From a bacterium (GTDB lineage: Bacteria; Spirochaetota; UBA4802; UBA5550), in assembly GCA_024224995.1 (NCBI GenBank), contig JAAENB010000390.1:1-38118 (forward strand): a stretch of DNA of 38,118 bases, given 5' to 3'. The translations under genes were made by a program, and so were the position numbers. Under the pieces are notes generated by a model, which was given only the letters and a program-made list of their open reading frames with translations, did no database searches and was not told the origin of the DNA. Positions 24,814 through 32,388 of this stretch are shown here, piece after piece. Within the stretch, counting starts at the first letter, position 1, and every line of letters begins with the position of its first letter.

Positions 24814-26097
24814 ATGGATGTTGTGGTTTTTTTGATTATTATAGGGGTTGTACTAATTTTGGCTTTTATATTGTTAAGCAGGGCCGCTGGGGATGGTGAT
24901 TATGGTAACAAAAAATATGTAGAATTTGTTAAGGATGTTGAATCCGGTTTGGGCATTAGTATGGGAAAGAAGGGAAATAATCTTTACGAAGCTAGCGAGG
25001 GAAAAAATAAGTATTCAATACAATTACAAGAGAACTATTTATTTGTGCAGCAGGAATGTCATTCAAAAATAATAGGCTCATTCCAGGTAGTTCTGAAATC
25101 GAGATATAGTAAAATGAAAACTTTTTTTGGAAAGAGAGGTGTGAAGACTGGTGATAAGGAATTTGATGATAAAATGTTGATAGCAGCAGAAAATCCATCA
25201 ATTGTAAAAACTATATTACATGAAGAATTACGGGAACAAATACTCTCCCTGGCATGCGGAGTGACTTCCTTTGAGCTTAAGAAAGATTCTATTAGAATAG
25301 TATTGGAATTTCATGAAATTTTTGATTGTACTGTGTTACCTGAAATAATGCGCGCAATGAGTTCAATATTAATGGGAGTAAACGACAGTATTTTTTTAAA
25401 AAAAAGACTGATAGAAAATTTTTATGAAGAAGAGGATTGGCACGCCCGGCTAAATACTGTTAAAATGCTGAGTTATCACTTTTTTAGGGACGATGATACC
25501 AAACTTGTTTTAAATGATTCCTTACGTGATGAACATCCTGAAATTAATATTGAAGCGGCAAAATATCTGAAAGAAAAAGGGCTAAAATTTCTTGTTTCAA
25601 TGCTTGAGTCCTTTGAAGACAAAAGCGATCCTCTTATTCCGGAAATAATACGAATTTTAGCTGAAAAAAAATATAAGCAGAGTATACCGTGCTTAAAAGC
25701 CCTGTTTGATGAGCCCAAAAGCGACATTGTACAAATAGAAATTTTATCCGCGTTCAGGGATTTTGGAGATGAAAAGTTAAATACCTTTCTTCTGGAGAAG
25801 CTGCATATCAAGGAGTATAAAATTTTTAGCCTGGTAATTGAAGCCCTGGGAACCTGCGGAAATCTTGATGCCGTAGAGCCCTTATACGAAATGACAAAGT
25901 ATTCGTCCGATTCCCCGGTCCGGGAGGCAGCAAAAAAAGCAATTGGTCTCATACAATCAAGACATGGCCAGGGCGATAAAGGCTGGCTTTCAATGACAGA
26001 ACTCTCGGAAACCGACGGAGCCCTCAGTATTTCGGATAAGGCCGAGAAAGGAGCTTTAAGTGTTAACCGGGAAAAAAATTTTTATAAGAAACAGTGA
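24814..26097 (+). CDS. Membrane-anchored HEAT-repeat protein, paralogue 3
   Basis: 427 residues, again with an N-terminal membrane segment (about 2-22), the TGDKEFDDKMLIAAENP/LREQILSL domain (about 110-147), HEAT-like repeats (about 215-385) and the conserved tail GDKGWLSMTELSETDGALS followed by KGALSV. It is closest to paralogue 2, but its N-terminal third has drifted most in sequence. ATG 24814 is preceded by a good ggag site. It closes the triplet and is convergent with the next gene, with a small hairpin (26102-26117) in the 28-base gap. Confidence 0.75.
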   Translation: MDVVVFLIIIGVVLILAFILLSRAAGDGDYGNKKYVEFVKDVESGLGISMGKKGNNLYEASEGKNKYSIQLQENYLFVQQECHSKIIGSFQVVLKSRYSKMKTFFGKRGVKTGDKEFDDKMLIAAENPSIVKTILHEELREQILSLACGVTSFELKKDSIRIVLEFHEIFDCTVLPEIMRAMSSILMGVNDSIFLKKRLIENFYEEEDWHARLNTVKMLSYHFFRDDDTKLVLNDSLRDEHPEINIEAAKYLKEKGLKFLVSMLESFEDKSDPLIPEIIRILAEKKYKQSIPCLKALFDEPKSDIVQIEILSAFRDFGDEKLNTFLLEKLHIKEYKIFSLVIEALGTCGNLDAVEPLYEMTKYSSDSPVREAAKKAIGLIQSRHGQGDKGWLSMTELSETDGALSISDKAEKGALSVNREKNFYKKQ

Positions 26098-26125
26098 AAG
26101 CGCGGTTACGCAACCGCTTGCCTCA

Positions 26126-26977
26126 CTATGTATAGGGCTGAATCCTGAAATAGAAGATCCCCCCTTTTTCAACACTGAGATAAATAATGGGGTAGCGCGT
26201 ACCTGTTTTGCTGAATGTAGACACACCCCTGCTTTTGCGGCTCAGTTTAAAGCCCATCTTTAAAATGATCGATTTGACTTCGGAAAAGGCTTTTTTCGCG
26301 CCCGCGGCACTGCCGCAAGGGGTCCGTACACCCCAATCGTAATACCGTGTCCAGGTACCGCCGTAAAAAAGAGAGTCTATTTTTTTATCATTGAGATATT
26401 CAAGTAATTGAGGAGGCAGCTCCGGGCAGGAAAGAGCGGGATTTGCCAACAGGATATCTTTCACCGAGGGAGGAGCCGAATCTTTCAGATATTCAACTTC
26501 ATACATGATCCTGCTGCCGCAGGCAGGGCCTCTGCCGCCGGTGAATTTACGAGGCCCTTCTATTAAAAAGTCATGTTTTAAGAGGTTTTCTTCCTTATAA
26601 AGGGAATGTTCCGGAGATCCGTATTGGTTATCGCCTTTAGCTTTATAGGAGAACCCTTCCGCGGAAAGCGCTTTTTTTATCGTTTCCAGAACCTCAGCCG
26701 GTTTCCCTTTGACACCAACTTCGTTGGAATACCAGGTAAAGCGGACCCGTTTCTCTTTATAAATGACACCCATATTAAGATCGAGCCTGAAAGGAGAAAG
26801 CGTAAGCATGAGCTTCCGGAATTCCAGTGGTGCGGGAAAATCCGTTTTATGCTTTAATTTTTTAAGGAGGCTGGAATACGCGGGATCGGGTCCGGAAAGG
26901 AGTTTATTAATAATGGAATCCATGCTGTTACCGGGCGTCGCCGTAAGGATCAATAATAAGAGAAATGTTTTTTTCAT
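26126..26977 (-). CDS. Exported protein of unknown function
   Basis: 283 residues with a signal peptide (KKTFLLLLILTATPGNS, cleavage near 18). The mature part is soluble and basic, with two Cys-containing loops (PACGSRIMYEV near 150 and TPCGSAAGAKKAF near 220) that could pair as a disulphide in the periplasm. No family motif is recognised. ATG 26977 has aggaaa 8 bases ahead. It is convergent with the HEAT cluster and transcribed away from the following exported protein gene. Confidence 0.6.
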   Translation of the reverse strand: MKKTFLLLLILTATPGNSMDSIINKLLSGPDPAYSSLLKKLKHKTDFPAPLEFRKLMLTLSPFRLDLNMGVIYKEKRVRFTWYSNEVGVKGKPAEVLETIKKALSAEGFSYKAKGDNQYGSPEHSLYKEENLLKHDFLIEGPRKFTGGRGPACGSRIMYEVEYLKDSAPPSVKDILLANPALSCPELPPQLLEYLNDKKIDSLFYGGTWTRYYDWGVRTPCGSAAGAKKAFSEVKSIILKMGFKLSRKSRGVSTFSKTGTRYPIIYLSVEKGGIFYFRIQPYT

Positions 26978-27138
26978 TATGCCGTTTCCTTGTAAACATG
27001 AATATCACACTTTGTTATTCCCATAAAGCTTTTATGTTAAAATTAAATCCCGGTTTTAGTGAAAAGTCAAACATAAATTTTTATTCTTCTTTATTCTGTT
27101 GTAACTTTTTTCAGGGAAAAGCGACTAATTTTAATGTC

Positions 27139-27166
27139 TTGACTTTAAACTCTTTGTTCTTAATTT
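27139..27166 (+). promoter_or_regulatory. Promoter placed for a possible leaderless transcript
   Basis: TTGACT (27139-27144) and TAATTT (27161-27166) with a 16-base spacer. The start codon ATG 27173 is 7 bases after the -10 box, where transcription would begin. There is no ribosome-binding site before ATG 27173, which fits a leaderless message. Confidence 0.35.
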
Positions 27167-27172
27167 ATATTC

Positions 27173-28783
27173 ATGATGAGAAAATGGAATAACATACATA
27201 TTTTGTTAATGATCGTACTGCTCAGTTTAGCCGGTTTTAGTGAAGGGGCAGCGGCAGAAACGGAAAGAGAAGTGGCGCCCGGGATCATTATTACCGAAGA
27301 AACCGAGGTAGAGGCTGAAACCGAAACCGAAACCGAAGCTGCCGCTAAAAAAGATACGGGCTTTAGCGTGACCGGGAAAACGGGCCTGGTAAAAGGAAAT
27401 GTGGTAATATTCCCGGTCTCTCCCCAGAACGATATCCAGATCAATTCTTTTGTAGAGCTGACGGAAAAGAGCATTACACGGGTATTTGATGACATGGGCA
27501 GGTTCCTGCCGGTAGAGAGACACCGGAGAAATAGAGCCCTGGAAATGGAGCAGGGAGATACAACCATGAATAAGTATCACAAAACTGCCCGGTTCCTGAA
27601 GGTTGATATCTATGCTCTCATAGCTATTTACCGAAGGGGACAAATATATTTTGGGGAAATAAAAGTTGTATCTCTCACGAAAGAAAATAAGGAACTGAAC
27701 AGGAGTATAATCGTACAAAGCAGGATACTTGCCAATATACAATATAAGCTGGTACGGGAAGCGGCATTGCTTCATGAGAATCTTGAACTGAAAGGGACAG
27801 TTCTTCAACGGGATAAAAATATTGTTGTTGTGGATATTGGGCAATGGCATGGGATCAAGGCCGGAAGCTATGAGACAAAAGAAGGAAAAAATATTGAGAT
27901 TGTACAAACAGGACGATATCGATCTCTCGCGAGAATCCCCGCGTCTACCGGGATAAAGACTTTTATACTGGAAACTGTTCCCAATACTGAAAAAACAGTC
28001 CATTCCGCAGAGGAAAGTATAGAGCGGAATACCTATTCTAAGTATGGATTGACTCACACGCTCTTAAAAGGAAATGACCCTGAAAGGAGATATCTTCAGG
28101 GAATGTGTGTGGTAAATATTGGGGGAAATGTATGTCTTCCCGGGTTTGGATCATACCTGTCTACTTCGTATGTTGGTTTTAAACTAAACGATGCCGACAC
28201 AACAGCTATTTTTCTCTCCGCAAGCATGGTTGCCGCTCATTTTACACTTACGGAATTTATGACCGGCTTTAAGAGTAATTTTTTCCCCTGGGTCCGGGAT
28301 AGCGATAAAAGTCAGAACGTACAAAATCTTCATATATTTCTATGGGCTTCTCTTCCGGTTACATTTACGGTGTCATATATGGATCAACTGGCACACCTTT
28401 TTGATAAAACAAAACACCTGCCTCCTTTTTTCAGGAGCAAAGATGAGGCAGCGCTTCTCTTTTCTCTTTTTGTCCCTGGCGGCGGCCTTTTTTATAAAGG
28501 ATACAGGCTTTTTGGGTGGAGCTATTATGCAGTGGAAATGGGACTTGCCGGTTATGGAATATATAACCTGGGAACGAATAAAGCCCTGTACGCTTTTGCG
28601 GCCCTTGGAGCGGTAAAGCTTGTTGAGCTGTTTCATGCCTATTTTGTAAGCTCTTCTTATGAATTCTATAATTTTGAGAAGAGGGAAGGAACAAGCACCG
28701 GGTTTTCCGGAGTTTCTACCGGGTTACGGGAATTTATAGAAGATGAGGGGATATACAGCGTTTCGCTTTCATATAGATTCTGA
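27173..28783 (+). CDS. Exported protein with membrane segments, unknown
   Basis: 536 residues. A signal peptide (about 1-27, ending GFSEGAAA) is followed by an acidic low-complexity stretch of Glu-Thr repeats (about 42-60), probably a flexible linker. Residues 70-290 form a mixed alpha/beta domain without a recognised motif. The last 200 residues have several hydrophobic segments (for example SYYAVEMGLAGYGIYNL near 445) and end EGIYSVSLSYRF, an outer-membrane-like terminal aromatic pattern. An envelope location is likely, but topology is unclear. There is no ribosome-binding site before ATG 27173. The gene is followed by repeats. Confidence 0.6.
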   Translation: MMRKWNNIHILLMIVLLSLAGFSEGAAAETEREVAPGIIITEETEVEAETETETEAAAKKDTGFSVTGKTGLVKGNVVIFPVSPQNDIQINSFVELTEKSITRVFDDMGRFLPVERHRRNRALEMEQGDTTMNKYHKTARFLKVDIYALIAIYRRGQIYFGEIKVVSLTKENKELNRSIIVQSRILANIQYKLVREAALLHENLELKGTVLQRDKNIVVVDIGQWHGIKAGSYETKEGKNIEIVQTGRYRSLARIPASTGIKTFILETVPNTEKTVHSAEESIERNTYSKYGLTHTLLKGNDPERRYLQGMCVVNIGGNVCLPGFGSYLSTSYVGFKLNDADTTAIFLSASMVAAHFTLTEFMTGFKSNFFPWVRDSDKSQNVQNLHIFLWASLPVTFTVSYMDQLAHLFDKTKHLPPFFRSKDEAALLFSLFVPGGGLFYKGYRLFGWSYYAVEMGLAGYGIYNLGTNKALYAFAALGAVKLVELFHAYFVSSSYEFYNFEKREGTSTGFSGVSTGLREFIEDEGIYSVSLSYRF

Positions 28784-29143
28784 GTCTGCTCTCTCAAGAA
28801 ACTAAGGTCAGTTGGCAGTTGGCAGTTGACAGTTGACCCCTCGCAGGAGTCGCATCCCTTCCCGGAATCTCCATAACCCTGGCCTGAAACCAGCCAGTAA
28901 AGGCGTTGCACTGCAACGTCTCTCAGAACCCAACCCTTGCCCGGAGCACCTTCGCAAAGCAGACCCCGGTATCAACACAGTTTCTGACCTATTTTTCCCG
29001 GCCATCCGGTGTCTGAGCGGAGCCGAAGACCCGGGCTGAAACTAACAAAATCTTGTTTTACAAAAATTTTACTTGCCAAAAATACCTCACTTTTGTATAC
29101 TATACGTATAACTATTAAACTCTATTCCCGTGAGGACTGCGAT
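28784..29143. repeat. Repeat-rich gap with heptad array and 167-base repeat, copy 2
   Basis: The order is: a ctctcaagaaact block, four heptads (agttggc twice, agttgac twice; 28810-28837), copy 2 of the 167-base repeat (28837-29003) with the palindrome at 28901-28921, a ctgagcggagccgaag motif (29012-29027) and then the promoter of the radical-SAM gene. No gene is seen here. Confidence 0.75.
29073..29101 (+). promoter_or_regulatory. Promoter of the radical-SAM gene
   Basis: TTGCCA (29073-29078) and TATACT (29096-29101) with a 17-base spacer, about 43 bases before ATG 29144. Confidence 0.55.
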
Positions 29144-30616
29144 ATGGATATCACTGAAAAACTCCAAATCCTTTCAATGGCTGCCAAATATGACGCATCC
29201 TGTGCCTCCAGCGGGAGCAGCAGGCCAAACAGACCCGGCGGCACAGGCCATTCCGTAGATAGCGGCATTTGCCATAGCTGGAGCGACGACGGCAGGTGCC
29301 AGTCCCTTCTGAAAGTTTTGCTCACCAATAACTGCATTTACGACTGTGCTTATTGCATCAACCGGCAAACGAACGATATCCCCCGTGCTTCCTTTACTCC
29401 TGACGAGGTTGCGGACCTCATGATAAACTTTTACAAGAGAAATTATATCGAAGGGTTGTTCCTGAGTTCCGCTATATTCAGAAGCCCTGATTATACCATG
29501 GAACTGATGATCAAGGCCATAGAAAAGATCAGGGTTTCATACCGCTTTAACGGCTATATTCACATCAAAGCCATACCCGGAGCAGATCCTGCCCTGATAC
29601 GGCGAGCAGGGCTCCTTGTGGACAGGCTCAGTGCCAATATTGAGCTTCCTTCACAGAAGAGTCTCAATCTTCTGGCTCCGCAAAAGACGAAAACAGCCAT
29701 TCTCAGCACCATGAACCAGGTTAACACCGGAATTGTGGAGTACCAGTGGGAACAGAAACGGTCAAAGCATATTCCCCGCTATGTTCCTGCCGGGCAGAGC
29801 ACCCAGCTCATTGTTGGAGCCACGCCCGAGAGTGACCGTACAATTATGCGGCTTTCCGAAGCGCTCTACGACCGGCTTTCCATGAAACGGGTCTATTATT
29901 CCGCGTATATTCCCATACCCGGTGAAGACTCCCGGCTGCCTGTAGTAACCCCGCCCTTAAAACGGGAGCACCGGCTTTACCAGGCCGACTGGCTGCTCAG
30001 GTTTTACGGTTTTACGGCAGAGGAACTTCTCGATGAAGACCGCCCAAACCTTGACATAGATATCGATCCCAAAAGCACCTGGGCATTGCGCCACCTGGAC
30101 CAATTTCCCGTAGAAATCAACCGGGCCGATATTGAAACCATTCTCCGGGTTCCGGGAATCGGGGTCCGGTCTGCCCATAAAATAATCAAAGCAAGAAGGG
30201 CAAAAACCCTTAATTTTGATGACCTTAAAAAGATTGGTATTGTGCTCAAACGAGCCCGGTACTTTGTCACCTGCAACGGCAAGCACATGGAAAAAAAAGA
30301 TCTCGACGAACTGGCTATCAAACTCCGTCTTCTCGACACCGGAAAAGAAACCAAAAAGAAAAAAAACCTAATTGCAGAAATCGACGCCGGCCAGCTCTTC
30401 CTGTTCGGTAGCGAAACAAGCAGCAAACCAGCATCAAATACCGAAAATAACGAGAACCATTTCCTTGCACTTCCATATACGCCTTCGTGGAGGGATGAGA
30501 TATATCCTTCCGGAAAAGGAGGCACGGATGCCGACGCCCCTGGCGAATCCAGGACGGATTATAGACAGGGGTGGAGGAAGGATATATCTCATCCCTCCAC
30601 GGGTGCACCAATATAG
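29144..30616 (+). CDS. Radical-SAM/HhH protein of the UDG-linked DNA modification/repair type
   Basis: 490 residues, cytoplasmic. The 4Fe-4S motif C64-x3-C68-x2-C71 (NNCIYDCAYCINR) marks radical SAM chemistry. A helix-hairpin-helix (IETILRVPGIGVRSAHKII, about 330-350) suits DNA binding. Family knowledge: this is the radical-SAM partner of DUF4130 proteins, often linked to uracil-DNA glycosylase, with a proposed but unproven DNA modification or repair role. The core ends near residue 430 at AGQLFLFGSE. The remaining tail is partly encoded by an inverted-repeat element (30486-30601), so it is probably not functional in the usual way. ATG 29144 has gagga upstream and its own promoter. The DUF4130 gene follows 39 bases after the stop. 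Confidence 0.85.
   Translation: MDITEKLQILSMAAKYDASCASSGSSRPNRPGGTGHSVDSGICHSWSDDGRCQSLLKVLLTNNCIYDCAYCINRQTNDIPRASFTPDEVADLMINFYKRNYIEGLFLSSAIFRSPDYTMELMIKAIEKIRVSYRFNGYIHIKAIPGADPALIRRAGLLVDRLSANIELPSQKSLNLLAPQKTKTAILSTMNQVNTGIVEYQWEQKRSKHIPRYVPAGQSTQLIVGATPESDRTIMRLSEALYDRLSMKRVYYSAYIPIPGEDSRLPVVTPPLKREHRLYQADWLLRFYGFTAEELLDEDRPNLDIDIDPKSTWALRHLDQFPVEINRADIETILRVPGIGVRSAHKIIKARRAKTLNFDDLKKIGIVLKRARYFVTCNGKHMEKKDLDELAIKLRLLDTGKETKKKKNLIAEIDAGQLFLFGSETSSKPASNTENNENHFLALPYTPSWRDEIYPSGKGGTDADAPGESRTDYRQGWRKDISHPSTGAPI
30486..30601. mobile_element. MITE-like element with perfect 26-base inverted ends inside the gene
   Basis: The 26-base ends at 30486-30511 and 30576-30601 are perfectly inverted, enclosing 64 bases. 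The left end starts cgtggagggatgagatat. The element reads in frame through the radical-SAM gene, whose stop codon lies 13 bases beyond it, so it supplies the last ~40 codons. Target-site duplication is not clear. It resembles in-gene palindromic elements seen in other bacteria. Confidence 0.7.
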
Positions 30617-30655
30617 TCTCACTGTGCTCTACAACAACATTTACAGGATATTACA

Positions 30656-31399
30656 ATGCTATACTATCTCTTCGACGGAACATTTCCCGGCCTCATGACA
30701 GCTCTTTTTGAAGCAAAGAGACATAAACAGGTCCCGGAAAACATTATACCCGAAGATGCTCCGCGGGAGGATCTCTTTGGCGAATATATTCGCATTACTA
30801 CGGATGAAATAAAAGCGGACAGGGTTGTTAAAGCAATTAAGGGGAAAATATCAGAGCAGGCTTTGTACAATGTTATCCACACCTATTTGTCCGACTCTCC
30901 ACAAAGAGGCAGGCTCATATATCACTATCTTGAGCTGGGATGGAAACTGGGCTGGAATATTGACCGGCATCTTACGCATGAGTCAGTACTTGATCTTCAT
31001 GCCGCGGTACGCAAGGTGCAGCATGAGTGCCATAGGATGCTGGGTCTGCTTCGTTTTCAACTCCTGAAAGACGAGGTATATTACGCGGTCATGGAACCGG
31101 ATCATAATATTCTGGGGCTCATCGCTTCCCATTTCGCGAAGAGATATCTTTGTGAGCGGTGGCTCATTCATGATGCCAAAAGAAATATTGCTGCCCGATA
31201 TTCAGGTAAAGAATGGGACATTGTTGACATTGAGATAGAACACCAGCCCGAATTAAAGAACGATGAATTGCTGTATCAATCTCTCTGGAAAGAATATTTC
31301 AGGAAAATCGCGATAACCGAAAGAAAAAATGAAAAGGTGCAGCGGCAGTTTATGCCGAAACGATACTGGAAACACTTGATAGAAACCCCGGGCTCTTGA
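30656..31399 (+). CDS. Stand-alone DUF4130 protein, partner of the radical-SAM protein
   Basis: 247 residues. The C-terminal half follows DUF4130: LRFQLLKDEVYYAVMEPDHN (about 122-141), IASHFAKRY, WLIHDAKRN, LLYQSLWKEYFRKIAI and a terminal RQFMPKRYWKHLIE. The N-terminal half has LYYLFDGTFPGLMTALFEA. In many bacteria this domain is fused to a uracil-DNA glycosylase; here the glycosylase part is absent. With the radical-SAM gene just upstream it forms a conserved two-gene pair of supposed DNA metabolism function. ATG 30656 follows a weak ribosome-binding site. The gene ends in a repeat region without a clear terminator. Confidence 0.8.
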   Translation: MLYYLFDGTFPGLMTALFEAKRHKQVPENIIPEDAPREDLFGEYIRITTDEIKADRVVKAIKGKISEQALYNVIHTYLSDSPQRGRLIYHYLELGWKLGWNIDRHLTHESVLDLHAAVRKVQHECHRMLGLLRFQLLKDEVYYAVMEPDHNILGLIASHFAKRYLCERWLIHDAKRNIAARYSGKEWDIVDIEIEHQPELKNDELLYQSLWKEYFRKIAITERKNEKVQRQFMPKRYWKHLIETPGS

Positions 31400-31728
31400 A
31401 AAAGTTCAAGGTTCGATACTTCGGCTCCGCTCAGCACAGGAGTTCGAGGTTTTTTATCCGAGGGTTAATTACCCGGAAAAAGATTAAACCTCTTTTGGAC
31501 TTTCTGACCTATTTTTTCAAGAAACTCTTTTTAAATAGGGCCTTCTTCTTCATAACGAGGGGCTGGAAGCCCCACGCTATGAGAAATCCCCATAGCCCTG
31601 GTGAACTATTTTAGAAACAGGGCCTGTTCCCGGGAGATGTTATCCGGGTTCTGCTCTGTTGCCCTCTGGGGTTAAAACCCCGGGCTGAAATTGGCTTTTT
31701 TCCAAAAACTCTTGCGCCCCTCTGGGGG

Positions 31729-31785
31729 TGCGACCCCTGCGAGGGGGTGCGACCCCTGCGAGGGGGTGCGACCCCTGCGAGGGGT
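31729..31785. repeat. 19-base unit in triplicate
   Basis: Three copies of tgcgacccctgcgaggggg (the last with a terminal change) stand head to tail. One related copy without expansion is at about 4531-4549, which shows the unit has been amplified only at this site. Confidence 0.85.
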
Positions 31786-31949
31786 TGGGGGGCCGATGAA
31801 AATAGACCCCGGTATCGACACAGTTTCTTCCGTATATTTTCCCGGCCATCCGGTCCCTGAGCGGAGCCGAAGGGCCGGGTCAGCACTCTCAAGAAAAAAA
31901 CCGACCACCCATCCGTACTTTTAAACTAACATATGTTATACGAATACTG

Positions 31950-32000
31950 TCCGGACACAAAACAGCCTGGCGAAAATTTTCCGCCAGGCTGATGTCCGGA
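31950..32000 (-). terminator. Strong hairpin, terminator reading leftward
   Basis: Arms cagcctggcg (31963-31972) and cgccaggctg (31982-31991) pair perfectly, with a second outer stem tccggaca/tgtccgga. On the minus strand the stem is followed by gttttgt, so it suits a transcript moving leftward. Confidence 0.5.
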
Positions 32001-32136
32001 ACAATAGAATCAAGAACCCCCCTCCAAAGGTAATCAACCCTATTGCTGCATTGCTTTTATTTTTTGCCTACCCAACAAAACCAAAAATTAAGACCTTCCC
32101 TCAGAATAGTCCTGAGGTGTTCTTCATTGGAAAAAA

Positions 32137-32203
32137 ATGTAATTAAAATATACAAGACGGGTGATTGAGAAACTCAAACCCGGCGCCTTGTAAGTAATTA
32201 CAT
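32137..32203 (-). terminator. Extended four-stem hairpin ending in seven Ts (minus strand)
   Basis: Nested stems are atgtaatta/taattacat, tacaag/cttgta, gggt/accc and ttgag/ctcaa, capped by aaa. Seven T residues follow on the minus strand (32131-32137), as in an intrinsic terminator for leftward transcription from the aminotransferase gene. The internal loops are more elaborate than usual, so a structured RNA is an alternative. Confidence 0.45.
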
Positions 32204-32351
32204 TAGTATAATACTTATAATTTCAGGCTTCGTCTCGACAAATACAATTGAAATTTAAAATGACCATATGTTTTTTTGCCATTCAAAAAAGTTTACATGG
32301 AAAACATTTAAATGAGTAGTCACTCATCCCTTTTATATAAACAAAACAGAC

Positions 32352-32370
32352 GGCCGGTTTTTTCCCGGCC
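32352..32370 (-). terminator. Hairpin just after the aminotransferase gene
   Basis: ggccgg (32352-32357) pairs with ccggcc (32365-32370) over a short loop, 18 bases after the aminotransferase stop codon. On the minus strand it is followed by T-rich gtctgttttgttt, so it is a plausible weak terminator. Confidence 0.5.
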
Positions 32371-32388
32371 CCGCAAGGTGATAAACTC

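Larger units (their letters stand above)
31400..32388. repeat. 989-base convergent gap: repeats, then hairpins
   Basis: No protein gene is convincing. 31404-31447 is a gttcaag/gttcgag heptad array interrupted by a block carrying the inverse of ctgagcggagccgaag. About 31510-31580 has a caagaaactctttttaaa block and a hairpin like that at 2910. About 31617-31795 repeats the 4480-4625 block, including a 19-base triplet (31729-31785). About 31840-31880 repeats the ctgagcggagccgaag block. From 31950 the DNA becomes AT-richer with three strong hairpins (separate entries). Confidence 0.7.

Noticed and set aside
31729..31785. CRISPR array
   Set aside because: The 19-base units are directly adjacent with no spacers, and no cas gene is present.
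31611..31924. Several frames with repeats such as GRTPSQGSHP and AGVAPPRRG
   Set aside because: They are translations of the 19-base triplet repeat in three frames, with no ribosome-binding site.
32137..32203. Integron attC site or known riboswitch
   Set aside because: No RYYYAAC/GTTRRRY ends and no match to a riboswitch consensus I know; a terminator-like structure explains it better.
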